From contig JAVJUV010000117.1 of NCBI GenBank assembly GCA_040220415.1, positions 24,205-88,204 of the forward strand: a DNA stretch of 64,000 nucleotides, written 5' to 3'. The DNA comes from JAVJUV01 sp040220415 (GTDB taxonomy: Bacteria; Pseudomonadota; Alphaproteobacteria; Rhodobacterales; Rhodobacteraceae). The stretch's first letter is position 1. Each line of letters opens with the position of its first letter. Of the stretch, positions 1 to 9,817 are shown one piece after another. The notes under the pieces are model-generated. The model had not been told where the DNA came from and ran no database searches. It saw only the letters and a program-made list of their open reading frames with translations. Made by a program: the position numbers and the translations under genes.

Positions 1-435
1 GTTGCCCCCGCCCCAGCGCATGGATTTCGGCCAGGGGAAATTGCGTATGGTTGCTTCCAGCACCTCGGCGACGATGTCCGCCGCCGGGCGGCCCGGCTTG
101 TCGATCACGGCGAACCAGACCTGGCCCTTCTTGTCGTCGCGGGCCTGAAGCCGGTCCTTCGTGAGACCAGTCGAGCGCAGGAAGCCTTCGAGCGCCTTGT
201 CGGGCGCGTCGGTGCGCGGGCCCTTGCGCTCTTCCCGCTGGGCGGGGCTTTCCGCCAGCAGCCCCTCGACGGCAAGGGTCAGGCGGCGCGGCGTGGCGAA
301 GGCGGCGGCATGGGCATAGGTCAGCCCGGCCTCGACCAGCGCGTCGGTGACGAGGCGCCGAAGGTCGTCCGCGGCCTTGGCCTGCATGCGGGCGGGAATT
401 TCCTCGGAGAAGAGCTCGATCAGCAGATCAGGCAT
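1..435 (-). CDS. glyS: Glycyl-tRNA synthetase beta subunit, 3' part missing
   Basis: Beta chain of the alpha2-beta2 bacterial glycyl-tRNA synthetase, which charges tRNA-Gly in the cytoplasm. Only the first 145 codons are present; the gene runs off the left edge. The product opens MPDLLIELFSEEIPARM, the characteristic GlyS start, and PKSMRWG lies at residues 136-142, just before the edge. The ATG follows the TAG of the preceding gene with no gap, so translation is probably coupled. It is the last gene of a glyQ-DUF6446-glyS set. The call is secure; nothing can be said about the C-terminal domains. Confidence 0.95.
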   Translation of the reverse strand, partial: MPDLLIELFSEEIPARMQAKAADDLRRLVTDALVEAGLTYAHAAAFATPRRLTLAVEGLLAESPAQREERKGPRTDAPDKALEGFLRSTGLTKDRLQARDDKKGQVWFAVIDKPGRPAADIVAEVLEATIRNFPWPKSMRWGGGN

Positions 436-962
436 CTATTCGGTCCTTTCGGGCGGAGGCGGGCAGCCCGGCGGCGGCGGGTTTCCGTCGAAAACCTCTT
501 CGCCGCAGATGTTCATCTGGTGCCAGGCATAGCCCTGCCCGTCGGGAAAGATCGCGACGACGCGGTCGAAGCCATAGTGGATGTTGGCGGTGCCGAGGAA
601 GGCGGTTGCCTGCCCTTCTTCGAGCGCGGCGCCAATGGCCTGCGCGTCGAAGCAGTCGAACCAGCCCGGCGCGACGTTGGGGATCGGGTTGTCGTAGGAC
701 ACGTAGGTTTCGGTCAGCATGGCCTGGCTCATCGTCGTCTCGAAGCAGGCGCGGTAGCGCAGCGGCGAGGATGAGGCGTCGATGGCCTTGAAGTTTTCCG
801 ACAATATCGGCTCGGGAAGCCCGGTGGTGAGGCTCGTCAGTTGCACATCTTCAACCCCGGTGGGGGTTACCTCTTCGTAAAAGCCGTAGACCTGTAGGTA
901 GTACATCAGGGCACCGGCGAGGATGGCGGAGACGACGATCACGGCTGCGAGAACCTTTCCCA

Positions 963-966
<4 letters not shown>
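436..966 (-). CDS. DUF6446-type single-pass membrane protein
   Basis: A 176-residue protein of unknown function lying between glyQ and glyS. It starts with MMGKVLA and has one hydrophobic segment at about residues 5-27, so it is probably anchored in the inner membrane with most of the chain outside. The rest has four cysteines and a proline-rich tail (NPPPPGCPPPP). The first ATG overlaps the glyQ TGA (ATGA) and the stop abuts the glyS ATG, so the three genes form a tight operon. From memory this matches the Rhodobacterales DUF6446 family. A link to the synthetase is suggested only by position. Confidence 0.75.
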
Positions 967-1889
<923 letters not shown>

Positions 1890-2041
1890 GATCCGCTCCG
1901 ATGGCTTGAATTTCGCGTTCTCAATAGGCAACAGGCCAGAAAGGGTCAATGAGACGACCCTTGAAACCGCGTGCATGTGACACAGGCTTTGGTAGAAGCA
2001 TCGGAAACGCGCCTGGGGGCGAGCATTTGAACGGGAAGAAT

Positions 2042-3736
2042 ATGAAGAATATCATGCAAGTTGCGGCCGTTTTCATGGCCGTGATCTGGGGTCAGCTGGC
2101 ATGGGCACAGGCCTGGGTGCAGATCGAGGCGCGCCCGAGCCAGACGCTGGGGCTTGAACGGGCGGCGGATTATGCCGCGCGCCTGCCGAACGTGAACGGT
2201 TTCCGGCTGGCGTCGGGCTGGTTCGCCGTGGCGCTTGGCCCCTATTCCGAGGTCGAGGCCCTGGCGACGTTGAGCCAGCTTCGCGCATCCCGTGCCATTC
2301 CTTCCGACAGCTTCATCTCGGATGGCGGCAACTTCCGCGAGCGCTTCTTTGGCCTGGAAGACGCCGCCATAGCCGCGGCCCAGCCGCAGGACCCCCTGCC
2401 CCCGCTGGAGCCCGGCGAGGAAACCGAGGCCGAGGCCCGCGCCGGCGAGCGGCTGCTGACCCGCGAGCAGCGCGAACTGATCCAGGTCGCGCTGAAATGG
2501 GAAGGCTTCTACAACTCGATCATCGACGCCTCGTTCGGCCCCGGCACCCGTCGCGCGATGGCTGCCTGGCAGGAAGCGAATCGGTATGAGCCGACGGGCA
2601 TCCTGACGACGATGCAGCGCGCCGAACTGACCGACGCATACCTGGGGGCGCGGAACTCGCTTGGTCTTGCACCGATCACCGATGCTCAGGCCGGGATCGA
2701 GATCACCATTCCCGCAGCGCTTGTTCGCTTCGATCGCTACGAGGCGCCGTTCGCGCATTACGAGGCCGCCACGGACGACGGTGCGCGCGTGGTGCTGATC
2801 AGCCAGGAGGGCGACAGCAACACGATGGCGGCGCTCTACGACATCATGCAGACCCTGGAAGTCGTGCCGATGAACGGGCGGCGGAACCTTGGCAGCGAGG
2901 AATTCACGCTTACGGGACGGGATTCCGAGATCATCTCGCACACCTTCGTCCGCTCGGTCCGCGATACGGTCAAGGGTTTCACGCTGATCTGGCCGGCCGA
3001 CGACGAGAAACGTTTCTCGCTGGCGCTGGCTGCCATGGAAGAAAGCTTTCGTCCGATCGACGGCGTTCTGCCCGATACGGTGGGCGCTGGCGCGGCGCAG
3101 GACATCGACCTTCTGGCCGGCCTTGACATCCGCCGACCCGACACGACTCGTTCAGGCTTTTTCATCGACGCCGACGGTGCGGTCCTGACCACATCGGACG
3201 GGTTGCAGCAATGCGAACGGATCACGCTGAACGACGAGACCGAGGCCGACATTCTTGCCGAGGACGCCGCGCTTGGGCTGGCCTTGCTTACCCCGCGCGA
3301 GACGCTGGCGCCCTTGTCGGTGGCCCGTCTTTCGGCGCTGGAGCCGCGCATCCAGTCTGACGTGGCGGTCTCGGGCTTCCCATTCGGCGGGGTGCTGCCC
3401 GCGCCGACGCTGACCTTCGGAACGCTGGCGGACATCAAGGGCCTCGATGGCGACACGCGCGTGGCGCGGCTGGATATCGCCAGCGCCGAAGGTGACGCGG
3501 GCGGGCCGGTCTTCGACGGCTCGGGCGCAGTGTTGGGCATGCTTTTGCCGGCTGCCGAGGCGGCCCGCCAGCTTCCCGGCTCGGTTGCCTTTGCGGCGGA
3601 TGCGCCGGTCCTTGCCGAATTCCTTTCGGCAAACGGGATCAGCGCGCTTGCCTCGGATACCAACGAGATGATGGCGCCCGAAGACCTGACGCTTCTGGCG
3701 ACGGACCTGACGGTTCTGGTGAGCTGCTGGAACTGA
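2042..3736 (+). CDS. Exported SPOR-like/peptidoglycan-binding protein with inactive trypsin-like domain
   Basis: A 564-residue exported protein. Residues 1-22 form a signal peptide (ending AWA). A SPOR-like segment follows at about 25-90, a peptidoglycan-binding type 1 fold at about 145-205 (FGPGTRRAMAAWQ), a domain I do not recognise at about 230-345, and a trypsin/Deg-like fold at about 370-530. The catalytic residues expected of the last fold are all missing: the TNxHV histidine site reads TTSDG (Asp386), the DLALL aspartate site reads GLALL (Gly412), and the GxSGGP nucleophile site reads GDAGGP (Ala486). It probably acts at the cell wall as a non-proteolytic binder. The start at 2042 was chosen because it gives the signal peptide and has GGAAG upstream. 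Divergent from glyQ. Confidence 0.75.
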   Translation: MKNIMQVAAVFMAVIWGQLAWAQAWVQIEARPSQTLGLERAADYAARLPNVNGFRLASGWFAVALGPYSEVEALATLSQLRASRAIPSDSFISDGGNFRERFFGLEDAAIAAAQPQDPLPPLEPGEETEAEARAGERLLTREQRELIQVALKWEGFYNSIIDASFGPGTRRAMAAWQEANRYEPTGILTTMQRAELTDAYLGARNSLGLAPITDAQAGIEITIPAALVRFDRYEAPFAHYEAATDDGARVVLISQEGDSNTMAALYDIMQTLEVVPMNGRRNLGSEEFTLTGRDSEIISHTFVRSVRDTVKGFTLIWPADDEKRFSLALAAMEESFRPIDGVLPDTVGAGAAQDIDLLAGLDIRRPDTTRSGFFIDADGAVLTTSDGLQQCERITLNDETEADILAEDAALGLALLTPRETLAPLSVARLSALEPRIQSDVAVSGFPFGGVLPAPTLTFGTLADIKGLDGDTRVARLDIASAEGDAGGPVFDGSGAVLGMLLPAAEAARQLPGSVAFAADAPVLAEFLSANGISALASDTNEMMAPEDLTLLATDLTVLVSCWN

Positions 3737-3746
3737 GCCGGGCGGT

Positions 3747-5315
3747 CTAGGCCGCGAGGCCGGGCGTCGCGCGAATGATCGTGGGGCGGCCCGCGGTGAA
3801 GGCGGCGTTGACGGTCTCGCAGAGGTCCGCGAGGGTTGCCGGTTCTGCGTAGCCGCAGGCGTAGGCCGCCGCCAGGTGGCGCCATTCCGGGTTCTTCAGC
3901 GTGACGGCCACAGGCGAGATCTGGACCGAAACCATGTTGTCGCGGATCTCGCCCAGCGCGTTGTTGTCCCAGACGAGGATCGGAAGCGAAAGGCCCAGTT
4001 CGGCTGCCGTGCCGAGTTCCTGGATGGTGTATTGAATGCCGTAATCGCCCGCGATGGCGAGAACCGGGCCGTCGTGACCGAGCGCGCCCCCGATGGCGGC
4101 GGGCAGCCCGTAGCCCAGCGTGCCGAAGCCCGTGGGGTGGTGCCAGAGGCCCGGTTGGGCCAGATCCCAGACCTCCAGCGCCGCATAGGCGAACTGGGTC
4201 ATGTCGGAGAAGATCATGGTGTTCTTCGGGAGTGCTGCAGAGAGCGCGTCGCAGACCGGCACGATACCCGGACGTTCGGCGTCGATCTCGGCCTTCCAGC
4301 GGGAACGCCGGCTGGCGACCTCGGCAGGGGTCCAGTCGGTTTGCAGCGTCTCGTCGACGGCGCGCGCCAGTTCCGCGAAAACCGTGCAGGCGTCGCCGGG
4401 AACGGAAACCTGGCCGGGGCGGGCAAGGACGGTGGAATCGATGTCGATCCGGTATAGCGGGCTGTCGGTTCCAAGGTCGTCGCGCCAGAGATCGCCCTGG
4501 GCAAGTTCGGTGCCGAAGGCGAAGATGGCGTCCGCCGATTGCAGAACTTCGGGGCTTGCCGGCCGTGCGAGGTAGGAGCCGAAGTTCAGCGGCATGTCGG
4601 GCGGGACGATGCCGCGCCCGGCGCAGGTGGTCATGCAGGCGGCGTTCCAACGGCTGAGGATCGGGCCGGCATCATCGATCTGCCGGGCACCACCGCCGAA
4701 TATGAAGAGCGGGCGGCGGGCGTTCTTGAGCGCGAATGCGATGGCGGCGATGTGGGTTTCCCCCGGCTTTCCGGGCGATGCCTCGGTCATGCTGTCCGGA
4801 GGAAACGGCGGGGCCTGGTTCCCGAGCGGGCCGATCGGAACCTGGATGTGCCTGGGGCGCGCGCGGGTGGATGCGAACTCGGCCAGCGCCCGGTCCACCA
4901 GCGCGTAGGCGGCTTGCGGTGTGCGCGCCGTCTCGGACCAGTCGGCCACGGTACGCCCCGCGCCTTCCTGGTCCTTCATCTGGTGCAGTTGCCCGCGCTT
5001 CGCCGCCGTCTCGTCGAGGCAGGTCGAGAGGACCAGCATCGGCACGCTGTCGGACCAGGCCTGCCCCATTGGCGTCATGATGTTGGTCAGACCGGGCCCG
5101 GTGATGACGAAGCAGACGCCCGGACGCCCGGTGGCGCGGGCATATCCGTCGGCCATGAAGCCCGCGCCCTGTTCGTGGCGGGCGAGGACATGGCGGATGC
5201 CGGCCTGTTCGACGCCGCGGTACATCTCGATGTTGTGGACGCCGGGGATGCCGAAAACGGTATCGACGCCCCTGTCCTTCAGCATGAATGCCAGTTCCAC
5301 GCCCAATGGCCGCAT
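3747..5315 (-). CDS. aruI: Thiamine-diphosphate decarboxylase, probable 5-guanidino-2-oxopentanoate decarboxylase
   Basis: Cytosolic ThDP enzyme of the acetolactate synthase/decarboxylase superfamily, 522 residues. The N-terminal pyrimidine-binding domain has the catalytic Glu48 (RHEQGAGFMADGYAR), a central domain spans about 190-320, and the C-terminal ThDP domain has GDYG at 423 with NN at 451. The segments DTVFGIPGVHNIEMYRG and GVCFVITGPGLTNI resemble AruI of the Pseudomonas arginine transaminase pathway (from memory), which decarboxylates 2-ketoarginine to 4-guanidinobutanal. No other arginine catabolism gene is nearby, so a different 2-oxo acid is possible. GGAGG lies eight bases before the ATG. 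The trkH stop ends one base upstream. Confidence 0.65.
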   Translation of the reverse strand: MRPLGVELAFMLKDRGVDTVFGIPGVHNIEMYRGVEQAGIRHVLARHEQGAGFMADGYARATGRPGVCFVITGPGLTNIMTPMGQAWSDSVPMLVLSTCLDETAAKRGQLHQMKDQEGAGRTVADWSETARTPQAAYALVDRALAEFASTRARPRHIQVPIGPLGNQAPPFPPDSMTEASPGKPGETHIAAIAFALKNARRPLFIFGGGARQIDDAGPILSRWNAACMTTCAGRGIVPPDMPLNFGSYLARPASPEVLQSADAIFAFGTELAQGDLWRDDLGTDSPLYRIDIDSTVLARPGQVSVPGDACTVFAELARAVDETLQTDWTPAEVASRRSRWKAEIDAERPGIVPVCDALSAALPKNTMIFSDMTQFAYAALEVWDLAQPGLWHHPTGFGTLGYGLPAAIGGALGHDGPVLAIAGDYGIQYTIQELGTAAELGLSLPILVWDNNALGEIRDNMVSVQISPVAVTLKNPEWRHLAAAYACGYAEPATLADLCETVNAAFTAGRPTIIRATPGLAA

Positions 5316-5316
5316 C

Positions 5317-6765
5317 TCAGGTCCTCCAGAAGCGCGTGGTGAACAGAACGAAGACCACCATCAGTTCCAGCCGCCCGATCAGCATGCCGAAGATCAGGAT
5401 CCATTTGGCGGGGTCGTTCAGTGTCGAGAAATTGCCCGCGGGACCGATGATGTCACCGAGGCCGGGGCCAATGTTCGCGATGGCCGTGGCTGCACCAGAG
5501 ACGGAGGTGACGAAGTCGAGGCCCGTCGCCGAGAGCAGCACGGCGAGAATGCCGAGTGTCACGAAGAACAGCGTCATGAAGGCGGTAACCGAGGAGATGA
5601 CGTCCTCGGTCAGGGTCTGGCCCTCGTACTTGGGTTGAAAAACGCCGTGGGGGCTGTGGATGCGCCGGATCTGGTTCGCGATGGCGGTGGCCATGATCTG
5701 GTAGCGGAAGATCTTGACCGAGCAGCAGGTCGAACCCGAGCAGCCGCCGATGAGTCCGACGAAGAAAAAGATCGCCACCGGGAAGGCACCCCAAAGCTGG
5801 TAATCCACGCTGGCATAGCCGGTACCCGTCAGGATCGAGGTGACGTTGAACGTCGCCTCGCGCAGCGCATGAAAGAAGTCGTCCTTGTTGGCAAAAAGCC
5901 GGTACAACGTAAGCGTGATGACCAGCAGGAATGTCATCGCAAAAAACACCTGAACCTGACTGTCCCGAAAAAGCGGTCGGGAATTGCCTGCGAGCATCTG
6001 CACGTATCGTACGAAGGGAAGGCTGGCCAGAACCATGAAGACGGCAGCCACATATTCCGCAGTGCCCTGGAACGCGCCGAACGAGGCGTCACGCGTCGAG
6101 AACCCTCCGGTGGAGAGCGATGTCAGAGCATGATTGACCGCGTCGAACAGGCCCATCCCCGTCATGATGTATGCCATGATGCAGAAGACGGTCAGGGCCA
6201 CGTAAACGATGGATATCCGCGATGCGATCTCGGCAGCGCGCGGCAGGACCTTGCCGGCGGTGTCGAATGCTTCGGAGCGGAATATCTGCATGCCGCCGAC
6301 GCGCAACTCGGGCAGGAAGGCCATTGCGACGACGATGATACCGATGCCGCCGAACCATTGCAGCATCGAGCGCCAGAGCAGCAACCCTGCAGGCAGGTTG
6401 TCCAGACCGGTGAAGACGGTGGACCCGGTGGTCGTCAGCCCCGACATCGCCTCGAAATAGGCGTCCGTCAGGCTGGCTTCGGTAGCACCCTGAATGAACG
6501 GGATCGCACCGAAGATCGGCAGGACCGCCCAGACGCCGGACGCTATCAGAAAGATCTGCTGGAGTTTCATCTTGCCCGTCACCGCATTGGCGCAGGCCAG
6601 CGAGATCAGTCCGCCGGTCATGGTCGTCAGGATGGCCGATTCCAGAAACACGCCCGCGTGCCCGTTATCGGCCCAGACATCGACGAGCATCGGCACCAGC
6701 ATCGAGACGCCCAACGCCGCGACGAGCAGGCCGATGACATATCCGACGGGGCGCAGGTCGATCAT
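5317..6765 (-). CDS. trkH: Trk-type potassium uptake membrane subunit
   Basis: Polytopic inner-membrane channel subunit of the Trk K+ uptake system, 482 residues from the chosen ATG. The four selectivity-filter loops of the KtrB/TrkH fold are visible in order as TTTGS, STGGF, TGTGY and NIGPG, each between hydrophobic helices. An in-frame TTG at 6807 would add 14 residues and overlap the stop of the upstream gene; the ATG gives the usual N-terminus (MIDLRPVGYVIG), though neither start has a strong Shine-Dalgarno sequence. The NAD-binding partner TrkA is not in the window. Co-directional with the DUF6151 gene upstream and the AruI-like gene downstream. Confidence 0.9.
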   Translation of the reverse strand: MIDLRPVGYVIGLLVAALGVSMLVPMLVDVWADNGHAGVFLESAILTTMTGGLISLACANAVTGKMKLQQIFLIASGVWAVLPIFGAIPFIQGATEASLTDAYFEAMSGLTTTGSTVFTGLDNLPAGLLLWRSMLQWFGGIGIIVVAMAFLPELRVGGMQIFRSEAFDTAGKVLPRAAEIASRISIVYVALTVFCIMAYIMTGMGLFDAVNHALTSLSTGGFSTRDASFGAFQGTAEYVAAVFMVLASLPFVRYVQMLAGNSRPLFRDSQVQVFFAMTFLLVITLTLYRLFANKDDFFHALREATFNVTSILTGTGYASVDYQLWGAFPVAIFFFVGLIGGCSGSTCCSVKIFRYQIMATAIANQIRRIHSPHGVFQPKYEGQTLTEDVISSVTAFMTLFFVTLGILAVLLSATGLDFVTSVSGAATAIANIGPGLGDIIGPAGNFSTLNDPAKWILIFGMLIGRLELMVVFVLFTTRFWRT

Positions 6766-6796
6766 GGGCGAGACTTGGCCGGGGCGCGCGTTCAAG

Positions 6797-7336
6797 TCAA
6801 TCGCCAAGCATTCGCCCCCCGGCGATGGGCCGGCGGTGGTCGTCGAACAGCGGATTGCGCCGCCAGCCCCCGGTAAGCCGCGATTTCAGGGCGCGTGGCA
6901 CGAAAGCGAGAAGGAGAGGCAGCGTGCCGCCCGTGCCGTCATCGGGAACCTTGCCTGTCGCTTCGCGCCGGAACACCCGGATGGCGACGGGACCGAGCGC
7001 GTCGGGATCGCTGAAGCGGTGGCTCATGACCGTCAGGAAAGGGACCGAGGGGGTCGCGAGCGTGTTCGCGAAGGGCGTGTTGCAGCAGGTCGTATGCCAG
7101 CGCAGCGGCCCCTTGGCGGTCAGCCTGACCCATGCCAGCTTGTCCGCCCCCCGCGTGATCCGCGCATTCTCGGGCGCGACCTGGTAGAGATCGCTGCCAC
7201 CGTAGGCGTCGAGCGCATCGCCGGCGTCGGTCAGCGCCGAAAAGCGCCGGCAGGACCCGCAATAGCAGACAGCCCGCGTCCCGCCTCTGGGGTCGATCTC
7301 GGCGGCGACAGCGCCGCATCTGCACGTCCATTCCAT
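6797..7336 (-). CDS. GFA/DUF6151-like zinc-binding protein
   Basis: A 179-residue protein with a glutathione-dependent formaldehyde-activating (GFA)-like zinc fold. Cysteine motifs CRC at residues 5-7, CYCGSC at about 24-29 and a CC pair near 83-84 are placed as in that fold. The C-terminal part (about 120-179) is basic and without recognised motifs. It fits the DUF6151 group as I recall it. The enzymatic activity is unknown, and GFA-type proteins should not be read as proven formaldehyde enzymes. It sits between folE2 and trkH on the same strand; its stop overlaps an alternative trkH start. Confidence 0.7.
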   Translation of the reverse strand: MEWTCRCGAVAAEIDPRGGTRAVCYCGSCRRFSALTDAGDALDAYGGSDLYQVAPENARITRGADKLAWVRLTAKGPLRWHTTCCNTPFANTLATPSVPFLTVMSHRFSDPDALGPVAIRVFRREATGKVPDDGTGGTLPLLLAFVPRALKSRLTGGWRRNPLFDDHRRPIAGGRMLGD

Positions 7337-7396
7337 ACGGTCAGTCTCCGTCGTTTGTGCGCGGAGCCTAGATCGGGAGGCCGGCGGGCGAAAGGT

Positions 7397-8497
7397 TTAG
7401 CCGACGTGGAACAGAGACGCGAAAAGGCGCGGGTCCAGGCTCACCGCCTCGAAGGTCTCGCCCTCGGTCAGGACCGACACGGCGTCGTGGCTGTGCAGGC
7501 TTTCCTGGTGGGATGCAATCACGCGGAAATCGCCCACTCGGTGATCCCCCTGAAGCGCCTCGGCGAAGAGCCGCGCGGCATCTTCGACGAAGATCGGGTT
7601 GGCGGCGTTCAACTCGGCAAATGCCTGTTCGTCCTCGCGCTTGACCATGACCTGCGTCTCGGTCGGCACCGCCGCGCGACAGAGTGCCACCGCGTCCTCG
7701 AACCAGAGAGTGGGCGCGTCGGGATCAAGCACTATCGACAGGCGCGCGACCGAGCGCTGTGAATGCGGCGTGGCCAATTGCCCACGCTCGCGGCGGGCAT
7801 GCTCCGACAACTCCAGCGAGCACGGGCAGGTCGAGGAATAGACGTAATCGAGATGCAGGATGCGCGTGCGCACCCCGTCCTGTTCCACCAGTTCAAGCGC
7901 AATGTCGTAGTACTGCCAGCCGGAGAGTCCCGAGCGCAGGCTGGAGACCTTCATCGGAAATGAGAAACGCATCTGGATGCGGGCGTCGAAGCTTTCGAGA
8001 TCGCTTTTGTAGTCGTCCAGCGCGGCCTCGATCACTTCGAACGAGAATGTGCTTTCGGAATGGGCATAAAACGAGCGCATGATCCGGCTCATGTTGATGC
8101 CCTTCTTGTCCGCGTCGAGACTGACGGTGCCGGTGACGGAGGTGTCGAGCAGGCGTTCGCCCCCATCTCTCATGTGGAAGCGGACGGGCAGCCGGAAATT
8201 CGAGATGCCGACATGCTGGATGGCGCGGCGCGCGCCCTTGATCAGCGATTCCGGCCCGTTCTGAAGATCGGGCAGCGTGTCCTTGTAGGCCGCGTCCACG
8301 GTGAAGCCCTCGGGATAGGCGCGCGAGAGAGCCGGATAGTCCGCCCCCTGCCCCGGCAGAAGCTGGCGCAGCGCCGGATCGAGAGTCTCGACTTCGGCCG
8401 CGTCGGCGCCTTCGGCCCAGCCGCGCAACAGGCGCAGGGCGCGGGCCGCATCCTCGCGGGTGAATTCGCGGTCGAAATCGGGGCTGTGAATATTCAT
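7397..8497 (-). CDS. folE2: GTP cyclohydrolase I, FolE2 type
   Basis: Converts GTP to 7,8-dihydroneopterin triphosphate, the first step of tetrahydrofolate synthesis, and works with metals other than zinc. The 366-residue product has the FolE2 landmarks KKGINMSR (131-138), SSTCPCS with Cys224 and Cys226, and PHSQRS around His245. A second, FolE-type enzyme is not in the window. A 97-bp gap separates it from the amidotransferase gene upstream, so it may have its own promoter or be read from the metZ operon. No convincing Zur site was seen at the start. Confidence 0.93.
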   Translation of the reverse strand: MNIHSPDFDREFTREDAARALRLLRGWAEGADAAEVETLDPALRQLLPGQGADYPALSRAYPEGFTVDAAYKDTLPDLQNGPESLIKGARRAIQHVGISNFRLPVRFHMRDGGERLLDTSVTGTVSLDADKKGINMSRIMRSFYAHSESTFSFEVIEAALDDYKSDLESFDARIQMRFSFPMKVSSLRSGLSGWQYYDIALELVEQDGVRTRILHLDYVYSSTCPCSLELSEHARRERGQLATPHSQRSVARLSIVLDPDAPTLWFEDAVALCRAAVPTETQVMVKREDEQAFAELNAANPIFVEDAARLFAEALQGDHRVGDFRVIASHQESLHSHDAVSVLTEGETFEAVSLDPRLFASLFHVG

Positions 8498-8594
8498 GAT
8501 ATCTCTCTTGTTCGACAGGCACCGTCACTTGGGGCAATCGCGGCCCATCTCCGACGGTCAGTGCTTATTCATACGCGAGCCGGGCTGTAACGGA

Positions 8595-9329
8595 TCATCG
8601 ATAACGTGCGATGAAGCGTTTCAAGATTTCCTGCGGAACGGTTACGTCGGCCGACAGGCAGACGCCTGTCAGTCGATCCGCCTCGTCCGGGTGAAAATAT
8701 CCGCGATTCCTGTAGATTCGGATGCGATCGGCAAAGACATTGCCGTCGGCCTCTGGGTGGAACTGGGTGGCATAGACGTTCCTGCCGGTGCGGATCATCT
8801 GGAACGGGCAGCGTTCGGACGCCATCAGGTGGACCGCCTTTGGCGGCAGGTACTGCACCGCTTCCTTGTGGCCGACCAGGGCATTGAACCGCTCGGGCAG
8901 GCCCTTGAGCAGGGGGTCGCTCTGGCCTTCGGGCGTCACCCGGCAGGGCACCGGCATGACAGGCTCGCCGTAGCGCTTCTTCGAGACTTCGCCGCCCAGG
9001 TGATGGGCCAGGATGCCGATGCCGTAGCAACAGCCCAGAAAGGGAATGTCACGGGCGGTGATTTCGGGCATCAGCCCCATGATCTCGGCCTCGGCGCGGG
9101 CTTCCGCCGGATCCCTGGTGGCAGGGTCGTCGCTGACGCAGCCCGGACCGCCGCCGACGATCACGCCGGCATAGTCGTCCAGCGAGAGGTCGCGGGGCAA
9201 GGACTGCGACTCGAGCCGGATGCGGTGCGCGCGATCCGCCTCAAGCCCGCCCCTTGACAGGAAAGCGTGGAATTCGCCGTCGGAGGCTTCGTCTTCGGGG
9301 CGCAGTTGCAGGATCAGGAACGGCTTCAC
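8595..9329 (-). CDS. Class I glutamine amidotransferase-like protein
   Basis: A stand-alone class I glutamine amidotransferase domain of 244 residues, similar to GuaA-type glutaminases and to gamma-glutamyl hydrolase-like proteins. The triad is intact: nucleophile Cys101 in GCCYG, and His191 with Glu193 in QFHPEAD. The GTG start overlaps the TGA of the upstream GNAT gene (GTGA), with GGAAGG about nine bases before it, so it is translationally coupled. As third gene of the metZ operon it may serve sulfur or amino-acid metabolism, but the acceptor substrate is not known. Confidence 0.75.
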   Translation of the reverse strand: MKPFLILQLRPEDEASDGEFHAFLSRGGLEADRAHRIRLESQSLPRDLSLDDYAGVIVGGGPGCVSDDPATRDPAEARAEAEIMGLMPEITARDIPFLGCCYGIGILAHHLGGEVSKKRYGEPVMPVPCRVTPEGQSDPLLKGLPERFNALVGHKEAVQYLPPKAVHLMASERCPFQMIRTGRNVYATQFHPEADGNVFADRIRIYRNRGYFHPDEADRLTGVCLSADVTVPQEILKRFIARYR

Positions 9330-9817
9330 GCCGCCGCTTCCTTCCCCTTCAATGTCTTCTCCATCAAAGCATTCGAAAGACAAACGCCCAGCCGCTCCAC
9401 TGTCTGGCGTCTGACGACGCGCCACCCCTGCCGCCGGAAGAACGGCTCGGCCAGCAGGCTGGCCTCGGTTTCGAGCCGGGTCAAGCCCCGCGCACGCGCG
9501 CGTCCCTCGAGAACCGCGTAAAGCGCGCCTGAAACGCCTTTGCCCATGACTTCGGGCAGGACGAAAGCCAGGTCGAGGTAGGCGCGCGCCGGGTCGAAGG
9601 ACATGAAGCCGACCGGACCGCCGGGCGTGTCGGCGACGACCGTCTCGGCCTCTGCGAGCCGCAGTTCCCAGGACCGGGTCAGCGGCACCTCGGGCGACCA
9701 GGCCGCGCGTTCCTCGGGCGAATAGTGCGACGCTGCCCCTTCGTGGACGGCGCGGTGGAAGATCTCGGCCAGAGGGCGCGCGTCGCCCGCGGCATAGGAG
9801 CGGATCGTCAGTTCCAT
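9326..9817 (-). CDS. GNAT-family N-acetyltransferase
   Basis: A 163-residue acetyltransferase of the GNAT superfamily. It has the beta-strand/P-loop arrangement LAFVLPEVMGKGVSGAL (acetyl-CoA pyrophosphate loop around residues 95-105) and the C-terminal FFRRQGW segment typical of the fold. Its ATG overlaps the metZ stop by one base (TGATG) and its own stop overlaps the next start, so it is the middle gene of a tight metZ-GNAT-amidotransferase operon. The acceptor is unknown. Because it is behind a SAM riboswitch, a role tied to methionine or its analogues is a reasonable guess only. Confidence 0.8.
   Translation of the reverse strand: MELTIRSYAAGDARPLAEIFHRAVHEGAASHYSPEERAAWSPEVPLTRSWELRLAEAETVVADTPGGPVGFMSFDPARAYLDLAFVLPEVMGKGVSGALYAVLEGRARARGLTRLETEASLLAEPFFRRQGWRVVRRQTVERLGVCLSNALMEKTLKGKEAAA

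Noticed and set aside
7397..8560. Zur operator at folE2.
   Set aside because: Only a short ATGATATC-type stretch near the start codon; no convincing Zur palindrome.
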